DNA of 12,056 nucleotides, taken from NCBI GenBank assembly GCA_021648225.1, contig JAKITE010000088.1, positions 1-12,056 on the forward strand, written 5' to 3'. Of the stretch, positions 1 to 6,290 are shown in pieces (position 1 is the first letter of the stretch; each line of letters opens with the position of its first letter). The translations under genes were made by a program, and so were the position numbers. The notes under the pieces were generated by a model that made no database searches, was not told where the DNA came from, and was given only the letters and a program-made list of their open reading frames with translations. The stretch comes from Paracoccaceae bacterium (GTDB taxonomy: Bacteria; Pseudomonadota; Alphaproteobacteria; Rhodobacterales; Rhodobacteraceae).

Positions 1-329
1 AGATTGCCTCGGCAAATGGTGAAAGCATCGAAAAAGCCATGGCGATGATCAACGAAATCGTGGCCGTGCCCGAAGCTGGTAAAATCTATACCGGCAAAGT
101 GGTAAAGCTGATGGATTTTGGCGCTTTTGTGAATTTCTTTGGCAAACGCGACGGGCTTGTGCATGTCAGCCAACTGGCCAATGAGCGCGTAAATCACCCC
201 AAAGACGTGTTGACCGAAGGCCAAGAGGTTAAGGTTAAACTGATGGGCTTTGATGATCGTGGCAAAGTGCGGTTGTCCATGAAAGTGGTCAATCAGGAAA
301 CTGGTGAAGAGATTAAATCGGAAGAGTGA
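1..329 (+). CDS. pnp: Polyribonucleotide nucleotidyltransferase (PNPase), C-terminal part
   Basis: This is the 3' end of pnp; the 5' part lies outside the window and the frame is open from base 3. PNPase is a phosphorolytic 3'-to-5' exoribonuclease of the RNA degradosome. The visible part starts with the end of the KH domain (IASANGESIEKAMAMI) and runs into a complete S1 RNA-binding domain. The S1 hallmarks are GKIYTGKVVKLMDFGAFVNF, then GLVHVSQLANERV and KVKLMGFDDRGKVRLSMK. It ends in the short acidic tail EIKSEE and a TGA stop, as expected for the full-length C-terminus of an alphaproteobacterial PNPase. An ATG at base 39 lies inside the reading frame and is not the true start. The gene is closed by a strong intrinsic terminator 24 bases after the stop. 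Family assignment is secure. Confidence 0.96.
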   Translation, partial: IASANGESIEKAMAMINEIVAVPEAGKIYTGKVVKLMDFGAFVNFFGKRDGLVHVSQLANERVNHPKDVLTEGQEVKVKLMGFDDRGKVRLSMKVVNQETGEEIKSEE

Positions 330-352
330 TTTCTGAAGGTTTGAGAATTAAG

Positions 353-383
353 AAAGCCCCTGTGGAAACGCGGGGGCTTTTTT
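353..383 (+). terminator. Rho-independent terminator of pnp
   Basis: AAAGCCCCTGTG (353-364) pairs with CGCGGGGGCTTT (369-380) around a GAAA tetraloop (365-368). This gives a 12-bp stem including two wobble pairs (361-372, 363-370), and the stem runs into six consecutive T (378-383). This is a textbook intrinsic terminator placed just after pnp, so most pnp transcription should stop before the fic upstream region. Confidence 0.93.
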
Positions 384-391
384 GTGAATCA

Positions 392-465
392 TCTGTGCAA
401 CACTAAGTGGCTAGTGAATCATTGCTTCCTCTATATGATTTACTAGCCGCTTAGTGTTGCATAGG
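392..465 (+). repeat. Long inverted repeat / 31-bp hairpin between pnp and fic
   Basis: Bases 392-422 pair with 435-465 around a 12-base loop (423-434). The core 27-base arms (396-422 and 435-461) match at 25 of 27 positions. Including the four outer pairs, 27 of 31 pairs are Watson-Crick. The remaining four (392-465, 395-462, 408-449, 416-441) are all G-T, so they would be G-U wobbles in a plus-strand RNA, which would pair along its full length. No T-run follows, so it is not a standard terminator. Its tip contains the first inverted nonamer pair. It could be an RNA structure in the fic leader, an operator, or a remnant of a small palindromic mobile sequence; the sequence alone does not decide. 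Confidence 0.8.
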
Positions 466-467
466 AT
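439..467 (+). promoter_or_regulatory. Possible promoter of fic
   Basis: TTTACT (439-444) and TAGGAT (462-467) are separated by 17 bases and each matches the sigma-70 consensus at 4 of 6 positions. The -35 overlaps the right half of the first nonamer pair, so a protein bound there would block it, while the second pair would lie just downstream of the start site. The match is weak and other hexamer choices exist, for example TTGCAT at 457-462 with CATAGA at 480-485. Confidence 0.25.
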
Positions 468-513
468 AGAGACAACTCGCATAGAGAATCATCGCGGGTG
501 AAATTTGATTCAC

Positions 514-520
514 AAGGTGG
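514..520 (+). promoter_or_regulatory. Ribosome-binding site of fic, favouring the second ATG
   Basis: AAGGTGG is the only Shine-Dalgarno-like sequence here. It abuts the first ATG (521), which is too close, but lies 6 bases before the second in-frame ATG (527). Translation therefore probably starts at 527, giving a protein two residues shorter (MISKNN...). Its left side touches the second inverted nonamer pair (505-513), so binding or folding there could affect ribosome access. Confidence 0.5.
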
Positions 521-1669
521 ATGGCAATGATATCTAAAAACAATTTGAACTTAGCTGATTCTGTAAACTATCATTACGGCCAGTTTCCACCCAAGTCGCT
601 CGATTATCAACGAATTCTACTTCCGCTAGCTACCGCAGTTGACGCATTGGCCCGATATGACCAAATGCTTTTGGCTCTACATAACAGCGAAATACTTTTG
701 GCCCCCTTACGAAGCCAAGAAGCAGTTGTCTCGTCACGTATGGAGGGGACAATCTCAACTCTAGATGAAGTATTGCAATTTGAAGCAGATGAAACTTCCA
801 ACCCTGGTGCCCTCAAGTCTGGATACAGAAGCGAAACAATTGAGGTTTTTAGTTATCAGCACGCTATGCGCAGAGCGTATTCGGCATTGGCAGAAGGCCA
901 GCCATTTTCAGAACATCTGATACGTAGTTCTCATGGAACGTTAATGCGGTTTGGACGCGGTGCAGAGAAAAACCCGGGGCAGTTCAAAACAGAGCAGAAT
1001 TTTATTGGCCAAAGTGGAAGCAACAAAATTTCCTTTGTTCCTATAAGCCCGCTACAACTAGCACCTGGAATGCAAGATCTTATCTCTTATATGAGTAATG
1101 AAGACATTTTGCCACTAATACGGGTCGCCATATCTCACTTAGAATTTGAGGCACTCCATCCTTTTGATGATGGCAATGGCAGACTTGGTCGTATGATAAT
1201 AACGCTTTTATTATGGGATTTAAAGGTTATTTCGGCATCACATTTCTATATTAGTGGTGTGCTGGAAGAAAACAGGGACGAGTATATCGATCGAATGCGA
1301 GCAGTTTCAGAAAATAACGATTGGACTTCTTGGGTGGTATTCTTTTTGGATGTCTTGGCTAAGCAAGCTAAGCGAAATTTGGAAACAGCAGAAAAAATAA
1401 CTTCCCTATATGATGAAATGAAACCAATCTTTAGAAAAAAACTTAATTCGCAATGGGCGGTCCATGCGCAAGATTTCTTGTTTGAGAACCCAACCTTTAG
1501 AAATAACCGGTTTACTTCGAGAAGTGGAATTCCAAAACCAACAGCAATACGAATATCAAGAATATTGCATGAGCAGGGATTATTGAGATTGGTTGTTCCA
1601 GCATCTGGTCCAAGCCCGGCCATGTTTTCATTTGAGCCATTGATAGAGATTGTCAGGAATGCTGGCTAA
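521..1669 (+). CDS. Fic-family protein adenylyltransferase with inhibitory helix and winged-helix-like C-terminus
   Basis: Fic enzymes usually transfer AMP from ATP to Ser, Thr or Tyr of target proteins, and some remove it. Numbered from the ATG at 521, residues 213-224 read HPFDDGNGRLGR, the complete catalytic motif with His213. Residues 71-76 (SSRMEG) fit the S/TxxxE-G/N inhibitory motif before the core, as in class II Fic proteins, where the Glu competes with ATP binding. About residues 310-380 look like a winged-helix DNA-binding region (GIPKPTAIRISRILHEQGLL). The 382-residue length and layout match stand-alone Fic proteins of the Shewanella SoFic type; no separate antitoxin gene is seen. 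The gene is visibly richer in A/T than pnp and ubiA and uses codons such as AGA, ATA and TTA, suggesting horizontal acquisition. The start at 527 is more likely than 521. The stop overlaps the ubiA start. The target is unknown. Confidence 0.92.
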   Translation: MAMISKNNLNLADSVNYHYGQFPPKSLDYQRILLPLATAVDALARYDQMLLALHNSEILLAPLRSQEAVVSSRMEGTISTLDEVLQFEADETSNPGALKSGYRSETIEVFSYQHAMRRAYSALAEGQPFSEHLIRSSHGTLMRFGRGAEKNPGQFKTEQNFIGQSGSNKISFVPISPLQLAPGMQDLISYMSNEDILPLIRVAISHLEFEALHPFDDGNGRLGRMIITLLLWDLKVISASHFYISGVLEENRDEYIDRMRAVSENNDWTSWVVFFLDVLAKQAKRNLETAEKITSLYDEMKPIFRKKLNSQWAVHAQDFLFENPTFRNNRFTSRSGIPKPTAIRISRILHEQGLLRLVVPASGPSPAMFSFEPLIEIVRNAG

Positions 1670-2622
1670 TGAACAACCCTGACGGCCAAGTGGCCGATGC
1701 AACCAAAACCAACTGGGTAGACCGTTTTGCCCCCGCCGCCACGCGGCCCTATTTGCGGCTGTCGCGCGCAGACCGTCCTGCGGGCACATGGCTGTTGTTG
1801 ATTCCCTGCTGGTGGGGGTTGGCTTTGGCCGTGGCTGCCGATCCGATGGGCGGAAATCTGCTTGATTTATGGGTGGTTTTTGCCTGCGCAATCGGCGCGT
1901 TTTTGATGCGCGGCGCGGGTTGCACATGGAATGATATTTCAGACCGTCATATCGATGCGCAGGTGGCGCGCACCAAATCCCGGCCGATCCCCTCGGGGCA
2001 GGTTTCCGTGCGTGGCGCGTTCATTTGGCTGGGGGTTCAGCTGGTTATTTCTGCTGCCATCCTATCGACCTTCAACTGGTTCACAATCTGGCTGGGCATT
2101 GCTGCACTTATTCCGGTTGCCATCTATCCGTTTGCCAAGCGATTCACATGGTGGCCGCAAGTGTTTTTGGGCATTGCCTTTAACTGGGGCGCGCTGCTGG
2201 GCTGGGCGGCACATACCGGCAGCCTGTCGCTTGCGCCCTTGTTTTTATACGTTTCCGGCATAACATGGACGCTTTTTTACGATACAATTTACGCCCATCA
2301 AGATGTCGAAGACGACGCGTTGATCGGGGTGAAATCCACCGCGCGGCTGTTTGGCAATGCCACCGGAAAATGGCTTTTCGGGTTTGAGGTAGCAACGGTT
2401 TTGCTAATGGCCATGGCGGTTTTGCTGGCTATTTTACCCATTGAAAACCCGCTGCCGTTAATGATTGGCCTGATGGCCCCTTGGGCGTTTGGCTTGCATA
2501 TGATGTGGCAGCTCAAAAAACTGGATATCAACAGCCCCGACACATGTTTGCACCTGTTTCGCAGCAATCGCGATGCGGGCCTGATTGCGGCTGTGTTGCT
2601 GGGCTTGGCTGCGTTGATCTGA
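1669..2622 (+). CDS. ubiA: 4-hydroxybenzoate polyprenyltransferase
   Basis: UbiA is an inner-membrane enzyme that attaches the polyprenyl chain to 4-hydroxybenzoate, the first membrane step of ubiquinone synthesis. Both Asp-rich diphosphate/magnesium motifs are present: NDISDRHID at residues 88-96 and DTIYAHQDVEDD at 205-216. The N-terminal block YLRLSRADRPAGTWLLLIPC is typical of the family. The remainder is a series of hydrophobic helices, and 317 residues is a usual length. The ATG shares one base with the fic stop codon (TAATG). An AGGA at 1655-1658, inside fic, is the likely ribosome-binding site. With no intergenic space, ubiA must rely on a promoter upstream of or within fic. Base composition returns to the GC-richer local norm straight after the junction. 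Function is secure; the polyprenyl chain length is not readable from the sequence. Confidence 0.95.
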   Translation: MNNPDGQVADATKTNWVDRFAPAATRPYLRLSRADRPAGTWLLLIPCWWGLALAVAADPMGGNLLDLWVVFACAIGAFLMRGAGCTWNDISDRHIDAQVARTKSRPIPSGQVSVRGAFIWLGVQLVISAAILSTFNWFTIWLGIAALIPVAIYPFAKRFTWWPQVFLGIAFNWGALLGWAAHTGSLSLAPLFLYVSGITWTLFYDTIYAHQDVEDDALIGVKSTARLFGNATGKWLFGFEVATVLLMAMAVLLAILPIENPLPLMIGLMAPWAFGLHMMWQLKKLDINSPDTCLHLFRSNRDAGLIAAVLLGLAALI

Positions 2623-2688
2623 TACAAAACTGGGCTTGCCCAAGCGGATTTGATCGCATAGCTTCCGGCTAATCTTAGAAAGCCCGCC

Positions 2689-4545
2689 ATGCGCCTACCT
2701 GCTCTTGTTTTTGCTATTGCCAGCCTGTTTTTTGGCGTGATCCTTGCGTGGGTCATTGCCAGCAAAACCATCACTTGGCTGGAATCTGCCCAAATCGCCG
2801 AACTTGAACAATCCATGTATGCCGGTGGCATTGACTGGATTCGGTTTGAGGCGGACGGGTTTATAGTTTCCATCAGCGGCAAAGCACCGGATAAACAACA
2901 ACAGGAACGGGCGCTGCAAATTGCTTCGATGATTGTTGGTGATAGTCTGATTAACGCTACAACCATTGCTGAACCCGTTGTAATTGCACAGGAATTCACT
3001 CAGCCAATGGTGGAGATCATGCGTAATGGCGCCAATATTTCTTTGATCGGGCGGCTGCCCACCGGCGCCGGTCGCGCGGTTCTGGATGCCGGAATTGCTG
3101 CGCTGAACGGCGATATAACCCTTGTGGATATTTCCGAACCCTATACGGATGCATTGCCCGATGGCTGGCAATCTGCGCTTGGCTTTGGCGCCCGGATTCT
3201 ATCGCAAACCGATCAGGCAATTGTTACGGTTACCCCAGGCCAAGTGGTGGTTCAGGCTGTCGCCGGTTCGGCCAACTGGCAAGACGGATTACAAGAGTTG
3301 CTTGAAAATATGCAGCCGCCGGATGTGGTTTTGCACATCAACATTGCCGCGCCCCGTCAGGTGATATCGCCCTATCGGTTTGCCATAGATTTTGCAGACC
3401 CGTCCAGCGCGATTTGCGCCGCCCAAAACGAAATCGAGGCACAGCTGATTTTGCAGCATTCCAAGGCGCTGACCTTGCCGGATTTCACCTGTGAAATCGG
3501 CATTGGCGCGCCGTCAGTTGATTGGGGAAATGTGGTTACCAACAGCCTTGAAACCCTGGTTTCATTGGGCGCAGGCAGCATTACGATCGAGGATTCAGAC
3601 ATTTCCATTCTTGCAGCTATTGGCACAGATGCAGATGAATTTGCCCTGTCTGTCAATGCCTTGCGGGCCAGCCTGCCGGATGTATATTCCCTAAGCGCAA
3701 CCATACCGGAACCGCCGCCAAGCCCCGAAGAAATGGCCGCTTTTATCCCGATCGAATTTCTGGCTGTGCTGTCAGCCCAAGGCGTTGTTACCCTAAGCGG
3801 CGCGGTCAAAGACGACCTGACCAGCGATGTGGTGGTGCGATATACCGAATCCAAATTCGGCTATAATCTGGTCGAAGCCGAATTTACCCGGCGCAATGAT
3901 CTGCCGGATGGTTGGCAAAAACGGATTTTTGCGGTGATTGAATCGCTTTCGCTGCTGGAAAGCGGCAGGGTTGAAATGACACCGGATTCGCTGGAAATTA
4001 CCGGTGTGGCCAGCTTTGAAGCCCCCGAGCAGGAGCTGTCAAAGCTGCTGAAGTCCGCCCTTGGCAACCAGCTGGAATATGCGCTGACGCTTGGCTATGA
4101 GCCTCGTGACGAGGTCAGCGAAGGCATGCTGGACCCACGTATTTGTGCGGCCCGGGTCACGACCATTCTTGATGATAACCAGATATCCTTTGCGCCCTCC
4201 AGCGCAATTATCGAGGAATCGAGCAAACCGACCATCGCGGCGATCACCGCGATATTGACCAATTGCCGCGATGCCGAATTTGAAATCGGTGGCCATACCG
4301 ACAGTCAGGGCCGCGAGGAAATGAACCTTTCTTTGTCTCAATCCCGCGCCGATGCAGTTCTGGATTCGATTTTGGCCCAAAACCTGTTAATAGGCACAGT
4401 CACAGCGGTCGGCTATGGCGAGGCAGAACCAATTGCCGACAACAACACAGAAGCAGGCCGCGCCGCCAACCGCCGGATTGTTATCAAACTGATGCGAAAT
4501 ACCGAACATATCCCCGAGGAAGAAGCCAGCAATGAACAGAATTGA
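2689..4545 (+). CDS. Membrane-anchored OmpA-family protein with internally repeated modules
   Basis: A 618-residue envelope protein. Residues about 5-27 are hydrophobic (ALVFAIASLFFGVILAWVIA) and act as an uncleaved anchor or signal. The middle holds BON-like alternating modules. Two units share LPDGWQ (156-161 and 405-410), each followed by a helix and a strand pair (AIVTVTPGQVVVQAVAG; GRVEMTPDSLEITGVAS), so the region looks internally duplicated. Residues about 495-605 form an OmpA C-terminal domain that should bind peptidoglycan. It has ISFAPSS at the start, GGHTDSQG with Asp538, NLSLSQSRA with Arg553, and the closing GYGEAEP and NRRIVIKL. The Asp and Arg, 15 residues apart, match the diaminopimelate-binding pair of OmpA. 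The tail is acidic. It lies 66 bases after ubiA, and its last 14 bases overlap the next gene, so the two are probably co-translated. The exact role is unknown. Confidence 0.85.
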   Translation: MRLPALVFAIASLFFGVILAWVIASKTITWLESAQIAELEQSMYAGGIDWIRFEADGFIVSISGKAPDKQQQERALQIASMIVGDSLINATTIAEPVVIAQEFTQPMVEIMRNGANISLIGRLPTGAGRAVLDAGIAALNGDITLVDISEPYTDALPDGWQSALGFGARILSQTDQAIVTVTPGQVVVQAVAGSANWQDGLQELLENMQPPDVVLHINIAAPRQVISPYRFAIDFADPSSAICAAQNEIEAQLILQHSKALTLPDFTCEIGIGAPSVDWGNVVTNSLETLVSLGAGSITIEDSDISILAAIGTDADEFALSVNALRASLPDVYSLSATIPEPPPSPEEMAAFIPIEFLAVLSAQGVVTLSGAVKDDLTSDVVVRYTESKFGYNLVEAEFTRRNDLPDGWQKRIFAVIESLSLLESGRVEMTPDSLEITGVASFEAPEQELSKLLKSALGNQLEYALTLGYEPRDEVSEGMLDPRICAARVTTILDDNQISFAPSSAIIEESSKPTIAAITAILTNCRDAEFEIGGHTDSQGREEMNLSLSQSRADAVLDSILAQNLLIGTVTAVGYGEAEPIADNNTEAGRAANRRIVIKLMRNTEHIPEEEASNEQN

Positions 4546-4858
4546 CCTGACCCTGATTTTTGTAAGCTCGATTATCGTTGCCATGGTGCTGGGCTGGGCA
4601 GCACATTGGCTGTTTAACCGGTTAAACCACGCGCCCCATGCGCCAGAATTTGGCGATGAGGAAGACCCGTTATTGCTGGCTCAAAAGGCCCAGCAATCCG
4701 CAGAAGCAGAGCTGGCGCGCATTCAATCGGAATATGCCAGCGAATATAACCAGCTAAAGGCCGAACTGGAGGCGACTATGGACGGGTTGGGCACCGCACG
4801 GCAAAAATCCGAAGCATTGCAGGCAGAAATTGATTTGCTCAAGAGCCAGAAGAGTTAA
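4532..4858 (+). CDS. Small membrane protein with coiled coil, coupled to the OmpA-family gene
   Basis: Not a family I recognise. The 108 residues begin with one transmembrane segment (about residues 7-28, IFVSSIIVAMVLGWAAHWLF). An acidic linker follows (GDEEDP, 41-46), then a long, highly charged Ala/Glu/Leu-rich stretch (about 50-108) with the heptad feel of a coiled coil, ending LLKSQKS. It is likely inner-membrane anchored; the sequence does not settle which side the coiled coil faces. The ATG lies inside the end of the OmpA-family gene with a 14-base overlap in another frame, indicating translational coupling and perhaps a shared complex at the envelope. It is the last plus-strand gene before the convergent moaE, whose stop lies 40 bases away. 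Confidence 0.75.
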   Translation: MNRIDLTLIFVSSIIVAMVLGWAAHWLFNRLNHAPHAPEFGDEEDPLLLAQKAQQSAEAELARIQSEYASEYNQLKAELEATMDGLGTARQKSEALQAEIDLLKSQKS

Positions 4859-4859
4859 C

Positions 4860-4876
4860 CTGCCGCATGGCGGTGG
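4860..4876. terminator. Weak hairpin between convergent genes
   Basis: In the 40-base gap between the two convergent stop codons, CTGCCGC (4860-4866) can pair with GCGGTGG (4870-4876) around ATG. That is seven pairs including two wobbles. There is no T-run on either side and the loop is only three bases, so this is a poor intrinsic terminator. It is the only structure seen in the gap. Confidence 0.2.
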
Positions 4877-4898
4877 CCTCGCTTTGCTCGGCTTTGGC

Positions 4899-5345
4899 TT
4901 ACCACTTGTTCAAAGCATCTTCATCTGCGTCGCGCGCATCAACCCAGTTGCCACCTGTCGCGCCAGATTCTTTCTTCCAGAAAGGCGCGCGGGATTTCAG
5001 GTAATCCATAATGAATTCAGCCGATTCAAACGCCGCCTGACGGTGCGGCGATGCGGTGGCAACCAACACAATATTGGCACCGGCTTTTAGCGGGCCATAA
5101 CGATGGATGATCAGGCTGGCCTGTAATTGCCACCGCGCATTGGCCTGAATTTCGATTTTTTCAAGGGCTTTTTCGGTCATGCCGGGGTAATGTTCCAGCG
5201 CCATCATGGTAATGGGTTTGCCCGCTGCCATGTCTCGCACAAGGCCGCTGAACGTCACAATCGCGCCAATATCCGTGCGTCCCGCGCTTAGTGCAGCAAT
5301 TTCTGCACCAATGTCAAAATCAGCTTCCTGAACCCGCACCACCAT
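4899..5345 (-). CDS. moaE: Molybdopterin synthase catalytic subunit
   Basis: MoaE is the large subunit of molybdopterin synthase. With thiocarboxylated MoaD it adds the two dithiolene sulfurs to cyclic pyranopterin monophosphate in molybdenum cofactor synthesis. The 148 residues carry the family motifs in order: GAIVTFSGLVRD with Arg37, ALEHYPGM (49-56), HRYG (81-84), SPHRQAAF with His101-Arg102, and DYLKSRAPFWKKE with Lys117 and Lys124. Each key residue sits two positions before its E. coli MoaE counterpart (Arg39, His103-Arg104, Lys119, Lys126), so the active site is complete. The start ATG follows the moaD stop with one base between, so the two subunits are co-expressed. The moaA, moaB and moaC genes are not in this window. 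Assignment is secure. Confidence 0.96.
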   Translation of the reverse strand: MVVRVQEADFDIGAEIAALSAGRTDIGAIVTFSGLVRDMAAGKPITMMALEHYPGMTEKALEKIEIQANARWQLQASLIIHRYGPLKAGANIVLVATASPHRQAAFESAEFIMDYLKSRAPFWKKESGATGGNWVDARDADEDALNKW

Positions 5346-5346
5346 A

Positions 5347-5592
5347 TCAGCCGCCGGTCATGGGAGGGAAAAACGCAACCTCGCGCGCGCCCTTCAAGGA
5401 TGCATTCATATCGACCAATTCCTGATCCACCGCGACTTTTACCGATGCCATGTCGGAAAACGCCAAGGCATAGCGCTCCTCGCGCTCCCGCAATTCATCG
5501 ACCAGTTCGGCCACGGTTGCGGCATTGGTTTCAACCTGTTCCTTGGGAATACCGATACGTTCACGCAGCCATGCAAAATAAAGAACCTGCAT
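5347..5592 (-). CDS. moaD: Molybdopterin synthase sulfur-carrier subunit
   Basis: MoaD is the small ubiquitin-fold subunit of molybdopterin synthase. Its C-terminal Gly-Gly is adenylated and thiocarboxylated, then donates sulfur in the MoaE active site. The 81 residues start MQVLYFAWLRERIG, as MoaD proteins do. They have the region TVAELVDELRERE and end in EVAFFPPMTGG, with the obligatory Gly80-Gly81 at the extreme C-terminus. Length and fold pattern are normal. Its ATG overlaps the pgsA stop by one base (TAATG), and moaE begins one base after its own stop, so translation through pgsA-moaD-moaE is probably coupled. Confidence 0.95.
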   Translation of the reverse strand: MQVLYFAWLRERIGIPKEQVETNAATVAELVDELREREERYALAFSDMASVKVAVDQELVDMNASLKGAREVAFFPPMTGG

Positions 5593-6263
5593 TATATTTC
5601 CTTTAATATTGGCAAGGATTTGCGGAAATAATCAAAGCCGGTGACAAAAGTTAAAATAGCCGCAATCCACAACAACCAAATACCGATGCGCACCGACCAG
5701 TCAAACAACGGGATAATCCAGCGCAACCCGAATTTATCCTCAATTTCGCCATCCAGAATGCCCACCAGAATTTCATCGCTCATCCCTGATGACAGCGCCC
5801 AATAGTAATGGCCAAACAGGAAAGACGACAGAATAACAATAATCGCCACCATTTGCGCGGCGGTTTTCCATTTTGCCAGCTTGGTTACTTGTAAAGTGCT
5901 GGCCCGATCCCCGAGGAATTCACGTAGGCCGGCAACAAATACCTCTCGGAACATAATCAGAACAATCGGCAACAATACCGCAAGATTGGAATATCCCGGG
6001 ATATATTGTGACCGCATCCCCACAACCAGCAAGGCAATCATCACCATGGCTTTGTCCGCGATCGGGTCCAGCATCCGGCCAAACGCCGTAACCTGCCCCC
6101 ATTTTCGGGCCAGATAGCCATCCAGATAATCGGTCAAAGCCGCCAGAATAAACAGTGACAGCGCAATCCAGTCGGCATAAGGAGAAGGAAAAAATACATA
6201 CACAATCCCGACCGCAGGTGCTGCAATCAGGCGAAAAACCGTGAGGATATTCGGTATGTTCAT
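5592..6263 (-). CDS. pgsA: CDP-diacylglycerol--glycerol-3-phosphate 3-phosphatidyltransferase
   Basis: PgsA is an inner-membrane enzyme that makes phosphatidylglycerol phosphate from CDP-diacylglycerol and glycerol 3-phosphate, the committed step to phosphatidylglycerol. Residues 45-70 hold the full CDP-alcohol phosphotransferase signature: Asp45, Asp48-Gly49, Ala52-Arg53, Gly62, Asp66 and Asp70 in the D-x2-DG-x2-AR-x8-G-x3-D-x3-D pattern. The N-terminus MNIPNILTVFRLIAAP is characteristic of PgsA. About six hydrophobic segments follow. The 223 residues include a loop near 150-185 (SDEILVGILDGEIEDKFG) before the last helices, longer than in E. coli PgsA. A good ribosome-binding site (AAAGGGG on the minus strand, 6271-6277) lies 7 bases before the ATG. 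It sits 27 bases after uvrC; the uvrC-pgsA pairing is also familiar from other proteobacteria. Confidence 0.95.
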   Translation of the reverse strand: MNIPNILTVFRLIAAPAVGIVYVFFPSPYADWIALSLFILAALTDYLDGYLARKWGQVTAFGRMLDPIADKAMVMIALLVVGMRSQYIPGYSNLAVLLPIVLIMFREVFVAGLREFLGDRASTLQVTKLAKWKTAAQMVAIIVILSSFLFGHYYWALSSGMSDEILVGILDGEIEDKFGLRWIIPLFDWSVRIGIWLLWIAAILTFVTGFDYFRKSLPILKEI

Positions 6264-6290
6264 ATTCAGGCCCCTTTGTTTTTCACGTTA

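Larger units (their letters stand above)
384..513 (+). promoter_or_regulatory. Five nonamer repeats in two inverted pairs upstream of fic (candidate operator)
   Basis: The nonamer GTGAATCAT occurs exactly at 384-392 and 414-422. One-mismatch copies lie at 484-492 (GAGAATCAT, plus), 435-443 (GTAAATCAT read on the minus strand) and 505-513 (GTGAATCAA on the minus strand). Four of them form two inverted pairs with the same geometry, 9 + 12 + 9 bases, at 414-443 and 484-513. The pairs start 70 bases apart. The second pair ends right against the ribosome-binding site of fic. Equal spacing of two dyads is what a dimeric DNA-binding protein would need. The Fic protein itself has a winged-helix-like C-terminus, so autoregulation is a reasonable inference but untested. 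Confidence 0.5.

Noticed and set aside
384..513. Repeat cluster considered as a CRISPR array or integron attC site
   Set aside because: Repeats are only 9 bases, in mixed orientation, without uniform spacers, and the hairpin lacks attC core sites; no cas or integrase gene is present.
1246..1623. Open frame of 125 codons on the minus strand inside fic
   Set aside because: Fully antisense to a recognised Fic coding sequence with no family features.
2629..2641. Short GGGC/GCCC inverted repeat after ubiA
   Set aside because: The loop would be two bases and no T-run follows; not a credible terminator.
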